Shown piece after piece: positions 28,846 through 34,370 of a DNA stretch of 34,370 nucleotides (positions within the stretch are counted from its first letter, which is position 1; every line of letters starts with the position of its first letter). The stretch is taken from contig JAMCWB010000070.1 in assembly GCA_023475025.1 (NCBI GenBank), positions 1 through 34,370 on the forward strand, written 5' to 3'. The notes beneath the pieces are model-generated. The model did no database searches and was not told the DNA's origin. It saw nothing but the letters and a program-made list of their open reading frames with translations. The position numbers and the translations under genes are program-made. The stretch is from Gammaproteobacteria bacterium (GTDB lineage: Bacteria; Pseudomonadota; Gammaproteobacteria; Pseudomonadales; Pseudomonadaceae).

Positions 28846-29493
28846 ATGCAATCCAAACCAGCCCTGCGCGTCGGAATCGGTGGTCCAGTCGGCTCCGGCA
28901 AGACCGCCCTGGTACGCATACTCTGTGAACGCCTGTATCCGCACTATGATCTGGCGGTGATTACCAATGATATCTATACCCGTGAGGATGCGGACTTTCT
29001 GCTGCGCCACGAAGCGCTGCCGGAAGATCGCATTCTGGGCGTGGAAACCGGCGGCTGTCCGCACACAGCCATCCGTGAAGATGCCTCGATGAACCTGGCG
29101 GCGATTGCCGAACTGCAGGCGCGTTTTCCAGCCATCGAGCTGGTGTTTGTCGAAAGTGGCGGTGACAACCTGGCAGCTACCTTCAGCCCGGAGCTGTCCG
29201 ACCTGACCCTGTATGTAATCGACGTATCGGCCGGTGACAAGATTCCGCGTAAGGGTGGCCCGGGCATTACCCGTTCCGATCTATTGATCATCAACAAGAC
29301 CGACCTGGCGCCTTTAGTGGGCGCTGATCTGGATGTGATGGATCGTGATGCGGCCAGGATGCGCGGCGAGCGACCCTTTGTATTTTCCAATCTGAAAAGC
29401 GGCAAGGGTGTCGAGGACATCATTGCCTTTATCGTTCGTCAGGGCATGCTCAGAGCGCTGCCGGAGAACATCCAACAGGCACAAGGAGTCTGA
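28846..29493 (+). CDS. ureG: Urease accessory GTPase UreG
   Basis: UreG is a SIMIBI-class GTPase powering nickel insertion. The 215-residue protein has the P-loop GGPVGSGKT (12-20), the metal-binding Cys71-Pro-His73 ([15 protein letters not shown]), [15 protein letters not shown] (switch region) and the guanine-specificity [19 protein letters not shown] (28833-28838) precedes the ATG by 7 nt. It sits 11 nt after ureF. Confidence 0.97.
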   Translation: MQSKPALRVGIGGPVGSGKTALVRILCERLYPHYDLAVITNDIYTREDADFLLRHEALPEDRILGVETGGCPHTAIREDASMNLAAIAELQARFPAIELVFVESGGDNLAATFSPELSDLTLYVIDVSAGDKIPRKGGPGITRSDLLIINKTDLAPLVGADLDVMDRDAARMRGERPFVFSNLKSGKGVEDIIAFIVRQGMLRALPENIQQAQGV

Positions 29494-29495
29494 AT

Positions 29496-30080
29496 ATGCA
29501 TAACACAGGGCGTTTACTTTTGCTGGCTGGTGCACTGGCCGTACCTGGCCTGGCTCATGCCCATCCGGGCCACGAGACCCTGCATGGATTGTTCAGTGGC
29601 CTGGGGCATCCCTTGTTCGGTTTCGACCACTTGCTGGCCATGCTGGCCGTAGGGTTGTGGGGCGCGCAGTTGGGTGGTCGGGCCCGCTGGCTACTGCCCG
29701 TGCTCTTCGTCGGTGTCATGCTCAGCGGTGGTGCCCTGGGTATGTTGGGTGTATCGATACCCGTGGTAGAACCGGGCATCATTGCCTCGGTTGTGGCGCT
29801 GGGCTTATTTCTGCTCTGGGCGCGTCAGGTGCCCTTGTTGGCCAGTGGCGCGCTGGTGTCGCTCTTTGCGCTGTTTCATGGCGTCGCCCATGGCACTGAA
29901 ATGCCCTTGCAGGTGAGTGCGCTGACCTATGCGCTGGGCTTTGCCCTTGCTACTGCGGCCCTGCATATCGTGGGTTTGCAGGCAGGGAGCTGGTTGCAGC
30001 GCCAGTCATGGCCCCTGGTAACCCGTACCCTCGGGGCGCTGATCGGTCTGGCTGGTCTGGGCATGCTTATGGCAGGTTGA
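29496..30080 (+). CDS. ureJ: HupE/UreJ family nickel permease
   Basis: The 194-residue protein has a signal-like N-terminus (~1-22, ending GLAHA) and then six to seven hydrophobic helices. The HupE/UreJ signature HPGHETLHG...GHPLFGFDHLLAMLAVG supplies the His/Asp nickel-binding cluster near residues 23-52, and FHGVAHGTEMP is the second conserved His motif. It likely imports nickel for the urease encoded upstream. AAGGAG precedes the ATG, 3 nt after the ureG stop, so it belongs to the operon. The hupE name would be equally valid. Confidence 0.9.
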   Translation: MHNTGRLLLLAGALAVPGLAHAHPGHETLHGLFSGLGHPLFGFDHLLAMLAVGLWGAQLGGRARWLLPVLFVGVMLSGGALGMLGVSIPVVEPGIIASVVALGLFLLWARQVPLLASGALVSLFALFHGVAHGTEMPLQVSALTYALGFALATAALHIVGLQAGSWLQRQSWPLVTRTLGALIGLAGLGMLMAG

Positions 30081-30111
30081 GGCCGGTATGCGGCGGGGTG
30101 GTTGCCCGCAG

Positions 30112-31251
30112 TCAGTAATGGGCAATCACCCGGTGCACAAAATACATCTTGCGCAAGCTGCCGGGGTTGAGCACAAAGGGGTAGATATCGGCCTGGCCCA
30201 TGGTGCGGGCGAGTACGTTGAGCACGCTGCTGAGCATGACCCAGCGATTGACGAAGGCAAGAAAGCGTTCGGCCTCGGCGTTGTCTGCAGTGCAGTTCAG
30301 GTCGACAGCGGTAAAGGGCGTCAGCGCCAGCTCCAGCCGATCCACCTGAATACCGAAATCCAATGCCACGTTCAGGGTGTCGGTCATGTGCAGGTAGTGT
30401 GCCCAGGTCTCCGCCCAGTCTTCCCAGGGGTGCGAGGCGGCATAATGACTGATGAAGTTATTCTGCCAGTCGAGTGCCGGGCCATACTGGTAATGATTGC
30501 TCAGGGCCTGCTGATAATCGCGACGCTCGTCACCGAAAAGTTCACGACAGGGCGCCAGCCAGTCACTGTCGCGGACCAGCCGGTCCCAGTAATAGTGGCC
30601 CGACTCATGACGGAAATGGCCGAGTAGAGTGCGGTAATGTTCGGCCATGTTTTGCCTTACCTGCTCCCGGTAGGCAGGATCGGCCTCGGCGACATTGATG
30701 GTGATCACCCCATTCATATGACCGGTCATCACCGGCTCATCACCCGGCTGCTGGCGCATCAGCTTGAAGCCCAGGCCGCGCTGCGGATCCTGTTCCCGGT
30801 TCAGTACTGGCAGGCCGAGCATGATAAGCTGGGCCACCAGGCGGCGCTTGGCCTCTTCGGTGGCGCGCCAGAGCTCGGGGCTGCCGGGCTGATCCAGGTT
30901 GGGAATCAGCAGATTCAGCGCGCAGGCCTGGCACAGGTCGCCGTGCTGCGGGTCACTGACCAGCCAGTTGCATTGCAGTGGGCCGTGCAGGTTACTGCAG
31001 CGCTTGACCGGTTGTTGGGCGCTGTCAGGGGGCGGCTGAATCAGCCAGTGTTGATCATCCTGTTGTGGCTGCAGATTGAGCAGCAGGCCCAGTTGGGGGT
31101 GGTACCCCAGCTCACTGCCGCAGGCGAGGCATCGGGTGTTGTGAAAAAAGATCGCCTGACCGCAGCCACAGCGCTGAACATGGCCGTTGGGGTGGTAACG
31201 AAACAGTTGGCCGGGTTCCTGGTTACGCAGCAGCTGGGTAAAGTAGCTCAT
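30112..31251 (-). CDS. Putative zinc-binding metallopeptidase with N-terminal zinc-ribbon
   Basis: The 379-residue protein has an N-terminal zinc-ribbon-like domain (CxC at 28-30, CxxC at 41-44, further cysteines at 85, 94, 107 and 110). Its larger domain carries a zincin motif HESGH (215-219, in GHFRHESGHYYW) and a downstream EDWAETWAHYLH (277-288) that could give the third ligand. It resembles the uncharacterised putative zinc-binding metallopeptidase family. No signal peptide, so cytoplasmic. Its ATG overlaps the alpha-E stop as ATGA. It is the last gene of the sigma-54-driven operon. Substrate unknown; peptide processing is inferred from its neighbours. Confidence 0.85.
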   Translation of the reverse strand: MSYFTQLLRNQEPGQLFRYHPNGHVQRCGCGQAIFFHNTRCLACGSELGYHPQLGLLLNLQPQQDDQHWLIQPPPDSAQQPVKRCSNLHGPLQCNWLVSDPQHGDLCQACALNLLIPNLDQPGSPELWRATEEAKRRLVAQLIMLGLPVLNREQDPQRGLGFKLMRQQPGDEPVMTGHMNGVITINVAEADPAYREQVRQNMAEHYRTLLGHFRHESGHYYWDRLVRDSDWLAPCRELFGDERRDYQQALSNHYQYGPALDWQNNFISHYAASHPWEDWAETWAHYLHMTDTLNVALDFGIQVDRLELALTPFTAVDLNCTADNAEAERFLAFVNRWVMLSSVLNVLARTMGQADIYPFVLNPGSLRKMYFVHRVIAHY

Positions 31252-32216
31252 GCCGATTGCGCCTGAGCTTGCGTACTCCGCTCCCCGCGCTCAAACCAGC
31301 TGCGATTGACGGCGTCATGCACGGCGGTGAAATCGAGCTGGATTTCATCGACAAAGGCATGCAGCAGGTCCGGCTCGGCGGCCAGTTTAATGATGTCAGC
31401 CCCGGCTATACGCTGCCGGCACAGCTCCACGGCTTCCAGCGCTTCGTCATGGTTTTTCAGGTTTTTCAGGGCAAAGGAAAAGCGCTCCAGACTACAGGCT
31501 ACCGCGCGAGGGTAGCGCATATCCTGCAGCAGAAAGCTCAATACATCCGGGCCGCGCACGCGCAGGCGCACATGCTGACGGTACATCTGATAGCCGCTGA
31601 GGGATTTCAGTACGCTCATCCACTGCAGGTTTTCAAAGGGCTTGAGGTCGTCGGCATTACGCGGCAGCAGATTGGCGGAGCGCACATCGATGATGCGGGT
31701 AATCATATCGGCACGCTCCAGCTGGCGCCCCAGCATCAGAAAGGTGCGCGCCTGGGTGTAGCTCAAGGTGCCTTCAATAATGCCGTTGACGGTCTGGCAG
31801 CTGCGAATCACCCGACTGAGAAAGGCGTCGCGCCGGCGCGGGGTAATACCACTTTCGACCTGCTCCTTGACGCTGAGATACAGCTGATTCACTTCTTCCC
31901 AGATCTCCCGTGGTATCACATCACGGGTGGTGCGCAGATTTTCCCGCGCGGCAGCCAGGGAGCTGAGGATGGAACCGCTGTAGCGGGTATCACCACACAT
32001 GAAGTTGAGCACGCTGGCTTCATCACGGTTTTCGTAATGCTCATCAAAGAGTTCGTCATTGCCGGTAATGGCGATGATTTCTTCCCAGCCCAGCTTGGTC
32101 GAGCGGGGCAGGTCGAGCAACAGATTACTGGTCACGCTGAGCAGGCGGGCAGTATCTTCCGCCCGTTCCAGGTAGCGGGCCAGCCAGTAAATGTTTTCAG
32201 CAACACGAGAAAGCAT
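31248..32216 (-). CDS. Alpha-E domain protein
   Basis: The 322-residue, mostly helical protein starts MLSRVAENIYWLARYLERAEDTARLL, the Alpha-E signature, and repeats a similar helix at RTFLMLGRQLERADMITRIIDVRSANLL. The family always travels with circularly permuted ATP-grasp enzymes and transglutaminase-like proteins. Comparative-genomic work on ATP-grasp amidoligases predicted a role in peptide synthesis or peptide tagging; no activity is established. I start at the ATG at 32216 preceded by CAGGGGA. A TTG six codons earlier would overlap the ATP-grasp stop. Second gene of a three-gene operon. Confidence 0.9.
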   Translation of the reverse strand: MLSRVAENIYWLARYLERAEDTARLLSVTSNLLLDLPRSTKLGWEEIIAITGNDELFDEHYENRDEASVLNFMCGDTRYSGSILSSLAAARENLRTTRDVIPREIWEEVNQLYLSVKEQVESGITPRRRDAFLSRVIRSCQTVNGIIEGTLSYTQARTFLMLGRQLERADMITRIIDVRSANLLPRNADDLKPFENLQWMSVLKSLSGYQMYRQHVRLRVRGPDVLSFLLQDMRYPRAVACSLERFSFALKNLKNHDEALEAVELCRQRIAGADIIKLAAEPDLLHAFVDEIQLDFTAVHDAVNRSWFERGERSTQAQAQSA

Positions 32217-32230
32217 AGTGGGTCCCCTGC

Positions 32231-33685
32231 TCAAAGCTCGGAAATGTCGACAATCCAGGTATCTTTACTACCACCACCCTGTGACGAGTTGACCACCAGT
32301 GAGCCCTTGTTCAGGGCGACCCGGGTCAAACCACCGGTGGTAACCCAGGTGGATTCGCCAGACAGGATGAAGGGGCGCAGGTCGACATGCCGGGGCTCCA
32401 TGTGGTTGTCACACAGGGTTGGCGAGGTAGACAGACTCAGGGTGGGTTGCGCCATGTAGTTGCGTGGGTCAGCCTTGATCAGCTCGGCAAATTTCGCCTG
32501 TTCCTGTTTGCTGGAATGCGGGCCGATCAGCATGCCGTAACCGCCAGATTCGTTGGCCGGCTTGACCACCAGTTTGTCCAGGTTGTCGAGTACATACTGG
32601 CGATCATCCTCGAACATGCACAGGTAACTGGGCACATTGGGCAATAGGGGTTCTTCACCGAGGTAATACTTGATGATCTCGGGCACAAAGGCATACACCA
32701 CCTTGTCATCGGCAACGCCGGCACCCGGCGCATTGGCCAGTGCCACCTTGCCGCCGCGCCAGGCCCGCATCAGGCCTTTAACGCCGAGCAGCGAGTCCGG
32801 CTCAAAGACCTCCGGATCAAGGAACATGTCATCGACGCGGCGATAGATCACATCAACCCGCTGCAAGCCGTCGACCAGGCGCATATACACGCAGTCGTCA
32901 TCACCGACAATCAGATCCGACCCCTCCACCAACTGGACACCCATCTGCTGCGCCAGGTAGGAGTGCTCGTAATAGGCCGAGTTGTAGATACCGGGTGTCA
33001 GGATCACGATCACCGGGTCGTCGCCGGGGCGCGGGGAGAGTGACGCCAGGGTGTCATACAGCTGGGAGGTGTAATCATCGACCGGCTGAATCCAGCCGGA
33101 GGCGAACAGGTCCGGCAGCACCCGCTTGGTCACGTTGCGGTTTTCCAGCATGTAGGAGACGCCAGAGGGTACCCGCAGGTTGTCTTCCAGCACATACAGC
33201 GTGCCGTCATTGTCGCGCACCAGATCCGAGCCACAGATATGTGCCCAGACGTTGTGGGCGGTGTTTACCCCGACACACTGCGGACGGAAGTTGACTGACT
33301 GGGCAAGGATTTCCCTGGGGAATACCTTGTCCTTGATGATTTTCTGATCGTGGTAGAGATCATCAATAAACAGATTCAGCGCCTGCACCCGCTGCTTGAG
33401 ACCGGCATCGGTCTTTTGCCATTCGGCCAGGGGGATGATGCGCGGGACGATATCGAAGGGCCAGGCGCGGTCAATCATGCTGCCTTCGGTGTAGACGGTA
33501 AAGGTAATTCCCATCAACTGGATGGCTACCTCGGCGGCCGTCTTGTGCTCGTTCAACTCGCGGGCATCCAGGCTGGCCAGATACTCGCAGAGCATCCGCG
33601 CTTCCGGTCGCGGTTGGCCTGGCGCGGCGATCAGTTCGTCAAAAAAGCGCTTCGGGTCGTAGTCCTTCCAGTTCACTTTGCTCAT
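32231..33685 (-). CDS. Circularly permuted ATP-grasp protein (CP_ATPgrasp family)
   Basis: The 484-residue protein begins MSKVNWKDYDPKRFFDELIA. It shows the family motifs: DIVPRIIPLAEW, NLFIDDLYHDQKIIKD, HICGSDLVRDNDGTLYVLEDNLRVPSGVSYMLENR, a Gly-rich VVKPANESGGYGMLIG (nucleotide-binding loop) and the C-terminal DLRPFILSGE followed by SQGGGSKDTWIVD. ATP-grasp enzymes make carboxylate-amine (amide) bonds; this branch is predicted to act with alpha-E and transglutaminase partners on peptides. The ATG at 33685 has GAGAA upstream and lies about 68 nt after a predicted sigma-54 start. First gene of the operon. Confidence 0.92.
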   Translation of the reverse strand: MSKVNWKDYDPKRFFDELIAAPGQPRPEARMLCEYLASLDARELNEHKTAAEVAIQLMGITFTVYTEGSMIDRAWPFDIVPRIIPLAEWQKTDAGLKQRVQALNLFIDDLYHDQKIIKDKVFPREILAQSVNFRPQCVGVNTAHNVWAHICGSDLVRDNDGTLYVLEDNLRVPSGVSYMLENRNVTKRVLPDLFASGWIQPVDDYTSQLYDTLASLSPRPGDDPVIVILTPGIYNSAYYEHSYLAQQMGVQLVEGSDLIVGDDDCVYMRLVDGLQRVDVIYRRVDDMFLDPEVFEPDSLLGVKGLMRAWRGGKVALANAPGAGVADDKVVYAFVPEIIKYYLGEEPLLPNVPSYLCMFEDDRQYVLDNLDKLVVKPANESGGYGMLIGPHSSKQEQAKFAELIKADPRNYMAQPTLSLSTSPTLCDNHMEPRHVDLRPFILSGESTWVTTGGLTRVALNKGSLVVNSSQGGGSKDTWIVDISEL

Positions 33686-33762
33686 GCAGATTCTCAACTA
33701 CCTGGGTGTCAGTATCAGCGTCGCGACGGACCAGACCGGCCAGGGCGCGTTGATTGAAGTGA

Positions 33763-33779
33763 AGCAATTGCCGTACCAG
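33763..33779 (-). promoter_or_regulatory. Sigma-54 promoter of the ATP-grasp/alpha-E/metallopeptidase operon
   Basis: On the minus strand CTGGTACGGCAATTGCT matches YTGGCACGrNNNTTGCW with a single mismatch (T for C). The -24 GG (33777-33776) and -12 GC (33765-33764) are separated by exactly 10 bp. The expected start is near 33753, about 68 nt before the ATP-grasp ATG. Confidence 0.7.
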
Positions 33780-33838
33780 CTGAATCAGGGTGCTGCTGAA
33801 AGTGCGGCTGCGGCTAAACGGCGTGTCGTCAGAGTCAC

Positions 33839-34020
33839 TTGAGGAAGCACTGATTAAATCCGTTTTTAGTATCTGCGCGACTGCTGCTGACCGGTGCTGG
33901 ACACGCCGTGAACCCATCCCTGGGGGCTCGTAGATGCCATCCCTGGCATCTAACGGTCCAGCACCGGTCAGCAGCAGCCACGCTGGCAACGATTGGTGCA
34001 ATTAATCAGTGCTTCCTTAA
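33839..34020. repeat. MITE-like 182-bp inverted-repeat element
   Basis: The 19-bp ends (33839-33857 and 34002-34020, one mismatch, TTRAGGAAGCACTGATTAA) are inverted. Inside are a perfect 22-bp inverted repeat (33881-33902 with 33956-33977, built on GCTGACCGGTGCTGG) and an inner hairpin AGATGCCA/TGGCATCT (33932-33951). There is no transposase and no obvious target-site duplication. The nested structure suggests a non-autonomous mobile element or a REP/BIME-like unit. Confidence 0.75.
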
Positions 34021-34117
34021 GCCTTAGCCAATTAACAGATGTATGTCCAGTAAGACTCAGTATGTCACCGAGTCGACACAGTTAAGCAACTATTCTTTCG
34101 TCGTCAATGCCGCCGCT

Positions 34118-34147
34118 CTGCGCTCTGGCATGCTATGTTGAGCGCAG
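34118..34147. promoter_or_regulatory. Inverted repeat just upstream of the transglutaminase promoter
   Basis: CTGCGCTC (34118-34125) is repeated in inverse as GAGCGCAG (34140-34147) with a 14-bp spacer, ending 11 bp before the -24 GG. It is a candidate activator or repressor site; the protein is unknown. Confidence 0.4.
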
Positions 34148-34156
34148 TGGCCGGTA

Positions 34157-34173
34157 TTGGCACATGCCTTGCT
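34157..34173 (+). promoter_or_regulatory. Sigma-54 promoter of the transglutaminase-family gene
   Basis: TTGGCACATGCCTTGCT carries a perfect TTGGCAC and TTGCT with GG-N10-GC spacing (GG 34159-34160, GC 34171-34172). Only the two less-conserved bases after CAC differ from consensus. The expected start is near 34183, about 32 nt before the ATG. Confidence 0.72.
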
Positions 34174-34215
34174 GCATCGACCGACTGACCGGTTTCTTTT
34201 CAGGGATTTCATCTC

Positions 34216-34370
34216 ATGACCATTCGTGTAGCACTCAGACACCGTACGCATTACCGCTTTGACAAGCCCGTTTCCGTGTCGCCGCACCTGGTGCGCTTGC
34301 GCCCGGCGCCGCACTGCCGCACCCCGGTCGAGGCCTACAGCCTCAAGGTCAGTGGTGGTGATACCCGCTA
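34216..34370 (+). CDS. Transglutaminase-like protein, N-terminal fragment (runs off the right edge)
   Basis: The first 51 codons are visible. The sequence MTIRVALRHRTHYRFDKPVS followed by VSPHLVRLRPAPHCRTPVEAYSLKVS is the typical bacterial transglutaminase N-terminal domain. Members are large cytoplasmic proteins, often with a DUF2126 C-terminal half, and are found beside alpha-E and ATP-grasp genes as here. The catalytic Cys-His-Asp region lies beyond the window. AGGGA lies 9 nt before the ATG. It is divergent from the ATP-grasp operon with its own sigma-54 promoter. Confidence 0.85.
   Translation, partial: MTIRVALRHRTHYRFDKPVSVSPHLVRLRPAPHCRTPVEAYSLKVSGGDTR

Larger units (their letters stand above)
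33686..34215. promoter_or_regulatory. Divergent sigma-54 control region carrying a MITE-like element
   Basis: These 530 bp hold no convincing gene. They contain a minus-strand sigma-54 promoter (33763-33779), a 182-bp inverted-repeat element (33839-34020), an inverted repeat (34118-34147) and a plus-strand sigma-54 promoter (34157-34173). I found no full NtrC dyad; only half-sites such as GGTGCA at 33995-34000, inside the element. Confidence 0.6.

Noticed and set aside
31257-32459. 400-codon open frame on the plus strand
   Set aside because: Antisense to the alpha-E and ATP-grasp genes; composition is that of a shadow frame.
33639-34001. 120-codon minus-strand frame upstream of the ATP-grasp gene
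   Set aside because: It spans the MITE-like element and a sigma-54 promoter and overlaps the ATP-grasp start; it looks non-coding.

Overview
This window reads as chromosomal DNA of a Pseudomonas-like gammaproteobacterium. The supporting evidence is an NrdJ split into NrdJa and NrdJb, a large-subfamily isocitrate lyase, the CysI/DUF934 pair, the NfuA, CheV and MetH proteins, and GC-rich codon use. A Halopseudomonas (pertucinogena-group) origin is my guess from overall protein style, not something shown here. I see no rRNA, tRNA, CRISPR array, prophage or complete insertion sequence. The gene content is mostly housekeeping and central metabolism.

Layout, left to right. At 1-8.3 kb, mainly on the minus strand: the first codons of a probable thioesterase, aceA, a tightly packed roxA / GNAT / secretin-like operon, the cysI-DUF934 pair, and two very small membrane proteins (one plus, one minus). 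At 8.3-13.3 kb (minus): a MATE exporter directly behind B12-dependent methionine synthase metH. At 13.5-19.3 kb: nfuA and cheV (plus), slt (minus) and uup (plus). At 19.6-24.2 kb (plus): nrdJa-nrdJb, with a recognisable NrdR-type control region and a structured leader, then rmuC. At 24.3-30.1 kb (plus): a complete urease operon ureDABCEFG ending in a HupE/UreJ nickel permease. At 30.1-33.7 kb (minus): an ATP-grasp / alpha-E / zinc-metallopeptidase operon. It diverges from a transglutaminase-family gene cut off by the right edge.

The main unifying observation is regulatory. Three sites match the sigma-54 (RpoN) -24/-12 consensus with exact GG-N10-GC spacing. One is upstream of ureD and has an NtrC-type site about 105 bp further upstream. 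The other two are a divergent pair driving the ATP-grasp operon and the transglutaminase gene. Sequence therefore suggests that urea use and a poorly characterised ATP-grasp/alpha-E/transglutaminase system, whose relatives have been predicted to make or attach peptides, share nitrogen-limitation control. A 182-bp MITE-like inverted-repeat element sits between the divergent sigma-54 promoters.

Other structure not explained by genes: a family of GGGCAC-centred perfect palindromes (three copies), two stacked hairpins in the nrdJ leader, a hairpin between nrdJa and nrdJb, and an inverted repeat between metH and nfuA. All similarity and motif calls were made by eye; none was confirmed by database search.
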